Positions 8,352-17,392 of a stretch of DNA of 39,001 nt are shown here, piece by piece. Source of the DNA: Paenimyroides tangerinum. GTDB taxonomy: Bacteria; Bacteroidota; Bacteroidia; Flavobacteriales; Flavobacteriaceae. Under the pieces are notes generated by a model that saw only the letters and a list, made by a program, of their open reading frames with translations, was not told where the DNA came from and searched no databases. Numbering within the stretch: position 1 is the first letter of the stretch; each line of letters starts with the position of its first letter. Made by a program: the position numbers and the translations under genes. The stretch covers positions 1 through 39,001 of the forward strand of contig NZ_RQVQ01000026.1 of the NCBI RefSeq assembly GCF_003865405.1, read 5' to 3'.

Positions 8352-9428
8352 TTAAAATACGTCAGATTCTTTTAATTTCTCAGTATTTGCAACTAACTGT
8401 AACTCGTCGATAAATTTTTGGATTTTACCACTCATTACACCATCCATATCAAAAATATCCATTCCGATACGGTGATCTGTAATACGACCTTGCGGATAAT
8501 TGTATGTACGAATCTTAGCCGAACGGTCACCTGAAGAAACTTGAGAAGAACGTTTTGTTGCGTCTTCAGCTTGCTTTTTAGCCAATTCCATTTCGTATAA
8601 ACGAGAACGTAAAACGGTTAAAGCTTTATCTTTATTTTTATGTTGCGATTTCTGATCTTGACATTGCGCCACCAAACCAGTTGGAATGTGCGTTAAACGA
8701 ACAGCAGATTTTGTTGTGTTTACCGATTGACCTCCAGGACCAGATGAACAGAAAAAATCCACACGAACATCGTTCATATCAATTTGTACGTCAAATTCTT
8801 CAGCTTCTGGTAAAACCATAACGGTTGCAGCCGACGTATGAACACGACCTTGCGTTTCTGTTTGTGGAACACGTTGAACGCGGTGAACGCCAGCTTCATA
8901 TTTCAAACTTCCATAAACATCTTCTCCTGAAACTTCAAAAATAACCTCTTTGAAACCTCCAGAAGTTCCTTCGTTTAAATCTACAACAGAAGTTCTCCAA
9001 CCTTTTGTTTCACAATATTTTGTGTACATACGGAATAAATCACCAGCGAAAATAGAAGCTTCATCACCTCCAGTTCCAGCACGGATTTCAACCATTACGT
9101 TTTTAGCATCTTCTGCGTCTTTAGGAATCAACATAAATTTGATTTCCTCTTCTAATTCTGGTAAACGAGATTTAGCTTCTTCTAATTGCATTTTAGCCAT
9201 ATCAACCATTTCGGCATCAGAACCATCAGCAATAATTTCGTTAGCTTCTTCAATGTTACCAACTACATTAATATATTCTTCGCGTTTTTCTACTAACGCT
9301 TTAAGATCTTTGTATTCTTTATTTAATTGTACATAACGTTTTTGATCTGCAATAACATCAGGCTGAATAATCAAATCTGAGATTTCATCGAAACGTTGTT
9401 TTACATATTGTAATCTATCTAACATCAT
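8352..9428 (-). CDS. prfA: Peptide chain release factor 1
   Basis: RF1 recognises UAA and UAG and triggers peptide release on the ribosome. Counting from the ATG at 9428 gives 358 residues, the usual RF1 length. The stop-codon recognition tripeptide Pro-Gln-Thr then falls at 188-190 and the catalytic GGQ at 232-234 ([12 protein letters not shown]), in line with the family. The frame is open upstream to a TTG at 9452, but that codon sits inside the -7 promoter box, so the longer start is rejected. A second ATG at 9425 directly follows the first and is equally possible. The gene is flanked by terminators on both sides, so it is monocistronic. Confidence 0.97.
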   Translation of the reverse strand: MMLDRLQYVKQRFDEISDLIIQPDVIADQKRYVQLNKEYKDLKALVEKREEYINVVGNIEEANEIIADGSDAEMVDMAKMQLEEAKSRLPELEEEIKFMLIPKDAEDAKNVMVEIRAGTGGDEASIFAGDLFRMYTKYCETKGWRTSVVDLNEGTSGGFKEVIFEVSGEDVYGSLKYEAGVHRVQRVPQTETQGRVHTSAATVMVLPEAEEFDVQIDMNDVRVDFFCSSGPGGQSVNTTKSAVRLTHIPTGLVAQCQDQKSQHKNKDKALTVLRSRLYEMELAKKQAEDATKRSSQVSSGDRSAKIRTYNYPQGRITDHRIGMDIFDMDGVMSGKIQKFIDELQLVANTEKLKESDVF

Positions 9429-9449
9429 ACTGTTTGGATTTTCGAATTG

Positions 9450-9457
9450 CAAATGTA
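9450..9457 (-). promoter_or_regulatory. -7 box (TACATTTG) for prfA
   Basis: On the minus strand TACATTTG matches TAnnTTTG exactly. It lies 21 bases before the ATG at 9428 and directly downstream of the preceding gene's terminator T-run. This decides the prfA start. Confidence 0.65.
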
Positions 9458-9489
9458 CAAAAAAAGAGGAACTTTAAAAAAAGTTCCTC
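9458..9489 (-). terminator. Terminator of the YceI-like gene
   Basis: The stem GAGGAACTTT / AAAGTTCCTC (9466-9475 and 9480-9489) is followed on the minus strand by seven or more T. The prfA -7 box begins immediately after it. Confidence 0.85.
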
Positions 9490-9515
9490 CATCTGTCTCA
9501 ATAATTTTTTTAAGC

Positions 9516-10109
9516 TTATTTTTTAGCTATTTCAACATTTAAAGTAACTTGTGTCCAAGTCTTATCCATATGTAATTCTTTACATAATTCGTGGATGCTA
9601 TTAAATGCTTTTGTCCCGTTGAAATCTTCAATAATGTCAATCTCTCCGTTCATTTTTAATACATTATCAACTACTGTATAAGTAAAATCTTTTGTTTTTG
9701 TAACATCATTCATTGTTAACTCAACCACAGCTTTTCCGTTTTCAAATGAAACGAATTTACCATTGATATCTCCAGCTAACAAAGCAAAGAAACCTGCTTT
9801 TAACTTGTCATCACGACCTGCATCTTTAGTATTTACAGATGAAGTTGTGATTTTAAAAGTAGATCCTGTATAATCTTTATCTACAACCCCAGAATCTTTT
9901 ACTCCAGAAACTTCGATTGTATTGAATGTTCCGTTTACTCCAATTTTCTCAGGAGTTTTATAAGCAGTCCATTCTAATTTGTTTGTGTAAGCAACTTCTT
10001 CTAAAATTACTTCTTCTAAAACTTCTTCATTTGCGGGCTTTGTTTCTTCTTTTTTACAAGAAACAAAAACTGTTGCGATTAACGCTAATGCTAATATTGA
10101 TTTTTTCAT
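9516..10109 (-). CDS. YceI-like lipoprotein
   Basis: This 197-residue lipoprotein has a signal peptide ending in the lipobox VFVSC, with lipidation expected at Cys18. A Glu-rich linker follows (about 20-40), then a beta-rich domain at 45-195 resembling the YceI lipid-binding fold: the LEWTAYKT strand, GVNGTFNTIEV, a region of threonines and serines, and a terminal TQVTLNVEIA strand. YceI proteins bind isoprenoid-type lipids in the periplasm, and the precise role here is unknown. A flavobacterial lipoprotein of this kind is probably anchored in a membrane facing the periplasm. It lies between nrdJ and prfA, each with separate signals. Confidence 0.7.
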   Translation of the reverse strand: MKKSILALALIATVFVSCKKEETKPANEEVLEEVILEEVAYTNKLEWTAYKTPEKIGVNGTFNTIEVSGVKDSGVVDKDYTGSTFKITTSSVNTKDAGRDDKLKAGFFALLAGDINGKFVSFENGKAVVELTMNDVTKTKDFTYTVVDNVLKMNGEIDIIEDFNGTKAFNSIHELCKELHMDKTWTQVTLNVEIAKK

Positions 10110-10176
10110 TTTCTTTTATTTTAAGGGATAAAATTAGTATAAAACTCAATTGTAAAAATTAAATTCTTGTTAATTA

Positions 10177-12741
10177 TTATCCGCATTTAGATGAACCACA
10201 ATCTTTACAAGTTAAACAACCTTCTTGATACATTAAATTGGTTGATTGACAATTAGAGCATTTTTGACCTTTAGCTTCAGTTCCGTCTGGTACAAAACGT
10301 TTTAATGCACGTGCAACTCCGTTTTTCCAAGTATTAATTGATTCGTTATCTAATTGTAATGAGTTGATTAATTCTACTACATTATCAATTGCCATTCCGT
10401 GTCTTAAAGTTCCAGAAATTAATTTAGCATAATTCCAGAATTCAGGATTGAAACGGTGCGATAAACCTTCAATTGTTGTTTTATATCCACGTTGGTTGAT
10501 GTATTGGAAATCGTAACGAGAATGATTTTTTTCATCTCTATTTTTGATAATAAAACCTTCATTAACCCAACGAGGGATTAAAATTCCATCTTCATCATCT
10601 GCTAAACCTGTAAAGATTTCATAAGGTTGATCATCGATTTTTCCGATAAATGCAATCCATTTTTCTTTATTATTTTGAAAACGAACAATATCACAATCTA
10701 ATATTTGTGGGCGTTTGATTGGAAATGAAGTTTCTTTTGATTCAGATATTTCTTCTTTCTTCTCTTCCTTTTTATCGTTAGCTAAAAGAACTCCAGCACG
10801 TGATCCATCACGATAAACTGTTACTCCTTTACAGCCAACTTCCCAAGCTTTCATATATAATTTATCTACCAATTCTTCAGTAGCATCATTAGGAATATTG
10901 ATCGTTACAGAAATTGAGTGATCTACCCATTTTTGAATAGCTCCTTGCATTTCAACTTTACTCAACCAATCTACATCGTTTGAAGTTGCTTTGTTGTAAG
11001 GCGATTGAGTAATTAATTCATCAATTTCTTCGTTTGAGAAGTTTTTAGAAGAATCAATTCCATTGACCTCCATCCATTGTTTGAATTTATGATGGAATAC
11101 TACATATTCTTCCCATGAATCTCCAACCTCATCAATGAAATCAATACGAACATCTTTATCGTTTGGATTTACCTTACGACGACGTTTATAAACTGGCATA
11201 AACACAGGTTCGATACCTGATGTAGTTTGCGATAATAACGAAGTACTTCCTGTTGGAGCAATCGTTAACAAAGCAATATTTCTACGTCCGTATTCTAACA
11301 TATCGTTGTAAAGTGCAGGATCTGCTTCTTTTAAACGTTGCATAAATGGATTATTCTCTTCACGTTTTGCATCGAAAATAGCAAAAGCACCACGCTCTTT
11401 AGCCATATCAACTGATGAACGATAAGCCGCTAAAGCTAATGTTTTATGAATATTTACAGCAAAAGCGTTTCCTTCTTCACTTCCGTAACGAATTCCTAAA
11501 GCTGCTAACATATCACCTTCCGCAGTAATTCCAACTCCCGTTCTACGACCTTCTCCAGCTTTTTTACGAATTTCTAACCATAAATTTCTTTCAATATGCT
11601 TTACTTCTTCTTCTTCTGGATCTTGATCGATTTTCATTAAAATTGTGTCAATTTTCTCTAATTCTAGATCAATAATATCATCCATCATACGTTGCGCAAT
11701 TTGAACGTGTTTTTTGAATAATTCAAAATTAAATGAAGCTTCTTTAGTGAATGGATTTTCTACATAAGAAAATAAATTAATTGCTAATAAACGACAAGAA
11801 TCATACGGACACAATGGAATTTCTCCACATGGATTTGTAGAAACCGTTTTATAACCTAAATCTGCATAACAATCTGGTAATGATTCATTGATAATTGTAT
11901 CCCAGAATAAAATTCCTGGTTCTGCAGATTTCCATGCATTATGTACGATTTTTTTCCATAAATCGTGTGCCTGAATATCTTTTGAGAAAGCAGGTTTTGA
12001 ACTAAAAATTGGATATTTTTGAGTATATGATTTTTTATCACGAACAGAACGCATAAAATCATCATCAATTCGTACAGAAACGTTTGCTCCTGTAATTTTC
12101 CCTTGTTCTAATTTTGCATCAATAAATCCTTCAGAATCTGGGTGATTAATTGAAACCGAAAGCATCAAAGCACCACGACGTCCGTCTTGAGCAACTTCAC
12201 GAGTTGAATTTGAATAACGCTCCATAAAAGGCACCAAACCTGTTGATGTCAAAGCCGAGTTTTTAACTCCAGACCCTTTCGGACGGATGTGAGATAAATC
12301 ATGACCTACTCCACCACGACGTTTCATTAATTGAACTTGTTCTTGGTCAATTTTCATAATTCCGCCATACGAATCACTTTCTCCTTTATTTCCGATTACG
12401 AAACAATTAGATAAAGATGCAATCTGATATGGATTTCCAATTCCAGTCATTGGACTTCCTTGAGGAATGATGTAAGTAAAATTCTTGATTAAATCAAAAA
12501 TTTCAGATTCAGTCATTGGATTGGTATATTTAGCTTCTACTCTTGCAATTTCTGATGCAATACGTTTATGCATTTCATCTGGAGTACTTTCGTAAATATT
12601 ACCTTCAGAATCTTTTAAAGCATACTTATTAATAAATACTGTAGCAGCAAGTGTATCGCCTTTAAAGTATTTTGTTGAAGCAGAAACGGCTTCTTCATTT
12701 GAGTATATCTTCTTGATTTCGGGAAAAGTAAGTAGGTTCAT
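10177..12741 (-). CDS. nrdJ: Adenosylcobalamin-dependent ribonucleotide reductase (class II)
   Basis: NrdJ reduces ribonucleotides to deoxyribonucleotides using coenzyme B12 instead of an iron-tyrosyl partner subunit, so it works with or without oxygen. The 854-residue chain shows SNCFVIG (Cys113, first redox cysteine) and STNPCGEIPL with Asn303, Cys305 (thiyl radical site) and Glu307. Cys316 follows 11 residues later, the spacing expected for the second redox cysteine. Further on comes APTGSTSLL, the substrate-phosphate loop. The C-terminus is a zinc-ribbon-like tail with CSNC, CLTCKDC and SSKCG, which in this class carries the reducing cysteines. No class I nrdA/nrdB is in the window. Confidence 0.95.
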   Translation of the reverse strand: MNLLTFPEIKKIYSNEEAVSASTKYFKGDTLAATVFINKYALKDSEGNIYESTPDEMHKRIASEIARVEAKYTNPMTESEIFDLIKNFTYIIPQGSPMTGIGNPYQIASLSNCFVIGNKGESDSYGGIMKIDQEQVQLMKRRGGVGHDLSHIRPKGSGVKNSALTSTGLVPFMERYSNSTREVAQDGRRGALMLSVSINHPDSEGFIDAKLEQGKITGANVSVRIDDDFMRSVRDKKSYTQKYPIFSSKPAFSKDIQAHDLWKKIVHNAWKSAEPGILFWDTIINESLPDCYADLGYKTVSTNPCGEIPLCPYDSCRLLAINLFSYVENPFTKEASFNFELFKKHVQIAQRMMDDIIDLELEKIDTILMKIDQDPEEEEVKHIERNLWLEIRKKAGEGRRTGVGITAEGDMLAALGIRYGSEEGNAFAVNIHKTLALAAYRSSVDMAKERGAFAIFDAKREENNPFMQRLKEADPALYNDMLEYGRRNIALLTIAPTGSTSLLSQTTSGIEPVFMPVYKRRRKVNPNDKDVRIDFIDEVGDSWEEYVVFHHKFKQWMEVNGIDSSKNFSNEEIDELITQSPYNKATSNDVDWLSKVEMQGAIQKWVDHSISVTINIPNDATEELVDKLYMKAWEVGCKGVTVYRDGSRAGVLLANDKKEEKKEEISESKETSFPIKRPQILDCDIVRFQNNKEKWIAFIGKIDDQPYEIFTGLADDEDGILIPRWVNEGFIIKNRDEKNHSRYDFQYINQRGYKTTIEGLSHRFNPEFWNYAKLISGTLRHGMAIDNVVELINSLQLDNESINTWKNGVARALKRFVPDGTEAKGQKCSNCQSTNLMYQEGCLTCKDCGSSKCG

Positions 12742-12779
12742 AGCAACTGTGTTTTGATTTTACTAAATTATAAAAAAAA

Positions 12780-12787
12780 CAAATATA
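12780..12787 (-). promoter_or_regulatory. -7 box (TATATTTG) for nrdJ
   Basis: The minus strand reads TATATTTG, an exact TAnnTTTG match, 38 bases upstream of the nrdJ ATG. The rest of the 240-base gap 12742-12981 is very A+T-rich. No cobalamin-riboswitch-like G+C-rich fold was seen in it. Confidence 0.5.
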
Positions 12788-12981
12788 AAAAACACAGTCT
12801 TTTTAAAAGTTTACAACAAAAAAGACTTAAATAACACAATATCAATCACTTATATTTTTTAAAAATTTAAAAAGTTTACAAAAAATTAATTTCAAAATAT
12901 TTTACTTCAAAAATTAAAATAAGTTTTTAACACATTAAACTGAAGACTGATAAGACATTACAGAATTCTAAACAAAGAATG

Positions 12982-14412
12982 TTAATAACTATTTTCCGAA
13001 AAATTATCTGGAAAAATTTTCCCTGGATTTAAAATTCCCTTAGAATCGAATACATTTTTGATGTTTTTCATTAATTGTAAAGAAATATCTGAAAAAGCTA
13101 TTGGCATATAATTTTTTTGTACCAATCCAATTCCATGTTCGCCAGAAAGCGTTCCTTTTAAGGCAACCGTTTTTTCGAAAATTTCCGTAATTCCTTTTGG
13201 AACATCGTTTTGCCATTGTTCATCTGTTAAATCACCTTTAATGATATTAACGTGTAAATTCCCATCTCCTGCGTGACCGTAACAAATGGATTTGAAACCA
13301 TACTTCGCTCCTATTTCTTTAACCGCTTTTAATAAAGCTGGTAATTCATATCTTGGAACAACCGTATCTTCTTCTTTATATATTGTATGTGATTTTACAG
13401 CTTCGGCAACATTTCTGCGCAACTTCCAAAGAGCATTTTTTTGCTCTTCTGTTTCAGCATAAAAAACTTCATCAATACGGAATTGTTCGACTACCTCCAT
13501 AATTTTTTCGGCTTGAGCGAATAACACATCTTGATAATTTCCGTCAACTTCAATTAATAAATGTGCTTGAATACCATCTTTCAAACCAATTTCAATCGCA
13601 TCGGTAAATTTCAAGGTCCAATCAATCGCATCACGTTCCATAAATTCTAATGCACTTGGAACAATTCCTACTTTAAAAATCTCAGAAACTGCTTTTGCCG
13701 CTTCATTCATATCATAAAACGGCACCAACATCAAAACATTAAAATCATTTTTAGAAAGTAACTTCAAAACAATTTTAGTAACAATTCCTAAAGTACCTTC
13801 GCTGCCAACCATTAATTGTGTTAAATTGTAACCCGTTGAATTTTTCAACGTATTTGCACCGGTTTCAATAATTTCACCATTCGGAAGAACAACTTCTAAA
13901 TTTAAAACATAATCTTTAGTAACTCCGTATTTTACAGCACGAGCTCCACCTGAATTTTCCGCAATATTACCACCGATAAAACAACTTCCTTTACTACTTG
14001 GATCAACTGGATAAAACAATCCTTTCTCCAAAACAGCATCTTGAAGCACTTGCGTAATTACACCAGGTTGTGTAATTACTTGTAAGTTATCAGTATCGAT
14101 ATTTAGTATTTCATTCATACGTTCTAACGACAAACCAATACCTTGATAAACAGAAAGCATTCCACCACTTAAACCCGTTCTCGCTCCGATTGGAGTTACA
14201 GGAATTAAATACTCATTTGCCAACTTCATAATTTGTGAAATTTCTTGAGCCGATTTTGGTTTTACAACAACAGCAGGCGGAAACACTAAATCTTCTGTAT
14301 GGTCTTTTCCGTATGCAGTTCGTGTTTCTTCATCAAGAAAAACAAAAGATTCTGAAACAATTTGTTTTAATTGTTCAATAATATCGTTAGTTAAGGTTCT
14401 GTATGTTTTCAT
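12982..14412 (-). CDS. FAD-linked 2-hydroxyacid oxidase/dehydrogenase (GlcD family)
   Basis: This 476-residue flavoprotein has an FAD-binding type 4 domain at about 35-215: VVVKPKSAQEISQIM, then PIGARTGLSGGM for pyrophosphate binding, and GGNIAENSGGARAVKYG. The C-terminal FAD-oxidase cap follows (about 215-465), with the metal- and substrate-site CYGHAGDGNLHVNI and GTLSGEHGIG. These are the signatures of the D-lactate dehydrogenase / glycolate oxidase subunit D group, which oxidise a D-2-hydroxyacid. Which substrate is used (D-lactate, glycolate, 2-hydroxyglutarate) cannot be settled from sequence. No glcE/glcF partners are nearby, pointing to a stand-alone enzyme such as D-lactate dehydrogenase. 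Confidence 0.88.
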   Translation of the reverse strand: MKTYRTLTNDIIEQLKQIVSESFVFLDEETRTAYGKDHTEDLVFPPAVVVKPKSAQEISQIMKLANEYLIPVTPIGARTGLSGGMLSVYQGIGLSLERMNEILNIDTDNLQVITQPGVITQVLQDAVLEKGLFYPVDPSSKGSCFIGGNIAENSGGARAVKYGVTKDYVLNLEVVLPNGEIIETGANTLKNSTGYNLTQLMVGSEGTLGIVTKIVLKLLSKNDFNVLMLVPFYDMNEAAKAVSEIFKVGIVPSALEFMERDAIDWTLKFTDAIEIGLKDGIQAHLLIEVDGNYQDVLFAQAEKIMEVVEQFRIDEVFYAETEEQKNALWKLRRNVAEAVKSHTIYKEEDTVVPRYELPALLKAVKEIGAKYGFKSICYGHAGDGNLHVNIIKGDLTDEQWQNDVPKGITEIFEKTVALKGTLSGEHGIGLVQKNYMPIAFSDISLQLMKNIKNVFDSKGILNPGKIFPDNFSENSY

Positions 14413-14476
14413 AATTAAGATAAAAAAATAAGTTTAAATAGATAAAAAAATGTATTTTCACAAAAAAACACACATT

Positions 14477-15416
14477 ATGAATAAAGCAGTAAATAGAAAA
14501 AATGGTGAAATCATTTACGCAAATAATTTAAAAAATATAGAAAATTTAAGTTCAATTTAAATGTTATTCTGAAAATTGTGAAATTAGCGTTTATCCAGCA
14601 AGTTTCAAAAATAAATGTAAACAAGCTCCTCATTTTAGAAAATATAAGAATACAGACCATTCTGAAGAATGTAACTTTGCACTTAAAAATACCATTGTAA
14701 ATAAAGGTTTAAATGGGGTTAAATTAAATAATTCTGAGCTATCAAAATTGGGATACCCTCAAAAATTTGATATTAAAGAAAATGATTTTTCTAAAATAAA
14801 CATCAAATTACCAATAAATAAAACTGATGGGAAAAATATAACAACAGATAATTACTTCGATGAAATTATATCAGAATTAAGTCCATTTGGAAAAAAGAAA
14901 AATGTATCACAAATATTTCAAATAGTAGAATTTTATTTAAGTTTCCCTGCAAATAGAGATGCTACAATTGATTTTAACGGAAAAAGTACTAATTACGAAA
15001 ATCTATTTAAAGAGATTCTAGTAAATAGAAAGCATCTAAACCAACATGAACAAATGTTCTATACAAGATTATTAATTTCTAAGGACAGAAACCCTAATAA
15101 AACGTTCAAAGATATTTACTCTAAAGTTTACATAAAATTATTTCCTGGTGACCAACCCGAACAATATGGACAAATAGATAGATATGAATTAATAATTGAA
15201 AAGAAAGATATAACACCAACTAAATTGAATTTAATTGAAAAAAATTTTTTAGAAGAATACGAAAAATCAAAATTGAAAAAAGAAAATTACTCTTTATATG
15301 TATTTTTTGTTGGAAATGCACCGAAATCTTCTAAAGATAGAAAATTTGATTTAATTAATAATTATATTTATTTTGAATATACAGAAGTTAGAGAAACAAA
15401 TTACGATTCTTTTTAA
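14477..15416 (+). pseudogene. Frameshifted Cys/His-rich protein gene (CoiA-like zinc finger?)
   Basis: An ATG at 14477 encodes MNKAVNRKNGEIIYANNL and continues to a TAA at 14558-14560. The adjacent frame then reads KCYSENCEISVYPASF, a Cys/His cluster (C..HFRKYKNTDHSEEC) and runs open to 15416. Joining the frames needs a one-base deletion or two-base insertion near 14550-14560 and gives about 312 residues. The only start in the downstream frame is a TTG at 14748, which would drop the Cys/His cluster. That spaced cluster recalls the zinc-binding N-termini of CoiA-like proteins, but the family is not certain. The C-terminal 220 residues are charged and match nothing I recognise. It may be a pseudogene, a sequencing error or a recoded gene. 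Confidence 0.6.
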
Positions 15417-15431
15417 TCGTAATTTGTTTCT
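15392..15431. terminator. Perfect 17-base inverted repeat shared by two convergent genes
   Basis: AGAAACAAATTACGATT (15392-15408) is repeated as its exact reverse complement at 15415-15431 around the loop CTTTTT. The arms encode the C-terminal residues ETNYD of both convergent reading frames, and the two stop codons overlap at 15413-15416. It probably acts as a terminator, although T-runs are short on both strands. Confidence 0.55.
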
Positions 15432-15945
15432 TTAGTTCCTACTTTCTTCATATTCGGAAGAAAAGCAGCAATGATTCCTATTAAAGGTAAAAAAGAACAA
15501 ATATCATAAATGTAATTGATTGAAGTTTCATCGGCAAGCCATCCCAAAACAGCAGAACCTAATCCACCCATTCCGAAAGCAAATCCGTAAAACAAACCAC
15601 TTACCATTCCAATTTTCTTTGGGAGTAATTCTTGTGCATAAACCAAAATTGCAGGAAATGCAGAAGAAATAATCAATCCGATGATTACTACTAAAATGGC
15701 TGTAAAAGTCAAATCAGCATAAGGTAATAATAAAGTAAATGGTGCGGCTCCTAAAACCGAAAACCAAATGACATATTTACGTCCAAAACGATCTCCGAAT
15801 ATTCCACCTAACAACGTTCCGATAGCTACAGCTAATAAGAAATAAAACAAATAAACCTGAGCTTGCACTTCAGTTAAAGCAAATTTATCAATGATATAAA
15901 ATTAAAAATAACTGGTAATACTTGCTACATAAAAGTTTTTTATTT
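15413..15945 (-). pseudogene. MFS transporter remnant (C-terminal half, with in-frame stop)
   Basis: The last 151 codons encode a major facilitator C-terminal half: GTLLGGIFGDRFGRKYVIW is the inter-helix GxxxDRFGRR-type loop, with helices on both sides and LVYAQELLPKKIGMVSGL further on. Upstream the frame continues through IIDKFALTEVQAQ, hits a TAA after VASITSYF, and is recognisable until about 15945, where similarity ends at the transaldolase terminator. The N-terminal six helices are missing. The sequence resembles the fosmidomycin-resistance-like (Fsr) group. With half the protein gone plus a nonsense codon, this is a pseudogene. Confidence 0.85.
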
Positions 15946-15952
15946 TAGTATC

Positions 15953-15983
15953 AAAAAAAACCTTCTATAAAAATAGAAGGTTT
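15953..15983 (-). terminator. Transaldolase terminator
   Basis: The stem AACCTTCTA / TAGAAGGTT (15959-15967 and 15974-15982) is followed on the minus strand by a run of eight T. It lies just after the transaldolase stop. Confidence 0.85.
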
Positions 15984-15989
15984 GTGATT

Positions 15990-16646
15990 TTATTTATTTC
16001 CTTTAGCGTAATCTGCCAAAAATTGTTCTAATCCGATATCCGTTAATGGATGTTTCAATAATCCTAAAATTGATGATAAAGGTCCAGTCATTACATCGGC
16101 TCCGATTTTTGCACAATTTACAACGTGCATTGTATGACGAATTGAAGCTGCTAAGATTTGTGTTTCGTAAGCATAGTTATCGTAAATCAAACGAATATCA
16201 TCAATCAATTGTAATCCATCCGTAGAAATATCATCTAAACGCCCTAAAAACGGAGAAACATAAGTTGCACCAGCTTTTGCAGCTAACAATGCTTGTCCGG
16301 CAGAGAAAACTAATGTTACGTTTGTACGAATTCCTTTATCAGAAAAATATTTACAAGCTTTAATTCCATCTTTAGTCATCGGAATTTTAACTACAATTTG
16401 ATTGTGTAATTCGGCAAGTTCTTCACCTTCACGAACCATTCCTTCAAAATCTGTAGCAATAACCTCAGCACTTACATCACCATCAACAATATTACAAATG
16501 TCAACATAATGTTTTAGAATGTTATTTTTACCTGTTATTCCTTCTTTTGCCATCAGAGACGGATTAGTTGTTACACCGTCTAAAACTCCTAATTCTTGAG
16601 CTTCTTTAATTTGCGCTAAGTTTGCTGTATCTATAAAAAACTTCAT
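15990..16646 (-). CDS. tal: Transaldolase (short TalC/FSA-type)
   Basis: This 218-residue (beta/alpha)8 aldolase starts [17 protein letters not shown]. The Schiff-base lysine is Lys87 in [10 protein letters not shown], and [10 protein letters not shown] lies near 27-36. The family contains both transaldolases and fructose-6-phosphate aldolases. Two residues favour transaldolase: Glu61 (SAEVIA) where E. coli FSA has Gln59, and Phe133 (VSPFLGR) where FSA has a tyrosine. It moves a dihydroxyacetone unit in the non-oxidative pentose phosphate pathway. It is the last gene of a probable minus-strand cluster with the OMP and SDR genes (gaps of 61 and 19 bases) and ends at a strong terminator. Confidence 0.9.
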   Translation of the reverse strand: MKFFIDTANLAQIKEAQELGVLDGVTTNPSLMAKEGITGKNNILKHYVDICNIVDGDVSAEVIATDFEGMVREGEELAELHNQIVVKIPMTKDGIKACKYFSDKGIRTNVTLVFSAGQALLAAKAGATYVSPFLGRLDDISTDGLQLIDDIRLIYDNYAYETQILAASIRHTMHVVNCAKIGADVMTGPLSSILGLLKHPLTDIGLEQFLADYAKGNK

Positions 16647-16707
16647 CTTTTTAATTTTTAAAGTTTAAATATAAAAGATTATATGACGATAAGCAAACTA
16701 TTCGTTC

Positions 16708-17373
16708 TTAAAATTTATAACTAAAACCTGTTGAAATTTCAACTCTAATTAAATCAAATTTATTATTTTCTGCAATTACAATTTCTTTGGGTCCAGAATA
16801 AGATGTACTAAAACTTGAATACTTAGAATAATTAATCCCTAATTTAAGAATCCAATCAAAAGATTCAAACAATCTTCTTGAGCTAGTTCCTGAAAAACTA
16901 ATTCCGTAACCAGAAGCTTTAACTCTTGCCTCTGAATTCGAATCTGAAATAACAGAATTTATTTGAGTATATCCAGGTGTAAGTGCACCGCTTGATGAAA
17001 ATTTCCCATTAAAAGAAACATAGTTAGCCATGTATGAAGGTCCAATAAAAAAAGAATTATACTTTTTGTCTATTTCTGAAGGAAAAAAGTCATCAAACAT
17101 AACAGATTCAAATGTATTTTTAGCATCTACATAACTCCCACGGATTCCTACCATATGCAATGAATTAAAACCAAGTCTATAATAAGCAGAAGCATCAAAT
17201 AAAACACCTGATAAATTTGTAGATTCAAAATTTAAATTTTTTTCATCTAATTTAAGTGATGCAGCTATCGAATAACCCGCGGTAACATCAACCAAAATTC
17301 TTTGATGCTTTATATATTGAGAATGAGCAGAAATACCCGTGATAATAGCAATTAAAGTAATAATTTTTTTCAT
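16708..17373 (-). CDS. Putative outer membrane beta-barrel protein, unknown
   Basis: This 221-residue protein has a signal peptide (MKKIITLIAIITGISAHSQ, about 1-19). The mature part has alternating Ser/Tyr/Phe-rich strands such as LFDASAYYRLGFNSLHMVG and a C-terminal strand IRVEISTGFSYKF ending in Phe, the pattern of small outer membrane barrels. No specific family is recognised. It starts 19 bases after the stop of the upstream SDR gene, so the two are probably co-transcribed. Ligand and role are unknown. Confidence 0.6.
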   Translation of the reverse strand: MKKIITLIAIITGISAHSQYIKHQRILVDVTAGYSIAASLKLDEKNLNFESTNLSGVLFDASAYYRLGFNSLHMVGIRGSYVDAKNTFESVMFDDFFPSEIDKKYNSFFIGPSYMANYVSFNGKFSSSGALTPGYTQINSVISDSNSEARVKASGYGISFSGTSSRRLFESFDWILKLGINYSKYSSFSTSYSGPKEIVIAENNKFDLIRVEISTGFSYKF

Positions 17374-17392
17374 AAATAATTTAATATTCTGG

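Noticed and set aside
12742..12981. A cobalamin riboswitch upstream of nrdJ
   Set aside because: The 240-base gap is almost pure A+T, with no conserved B12-box-like or G+C-rich paired segments visible by eye.
15413..15868. A 151-residue functional membrane protein
   Set aside because: It is the C-terminal half of an MFS transporter; similarity continues upstream through a stop codon.
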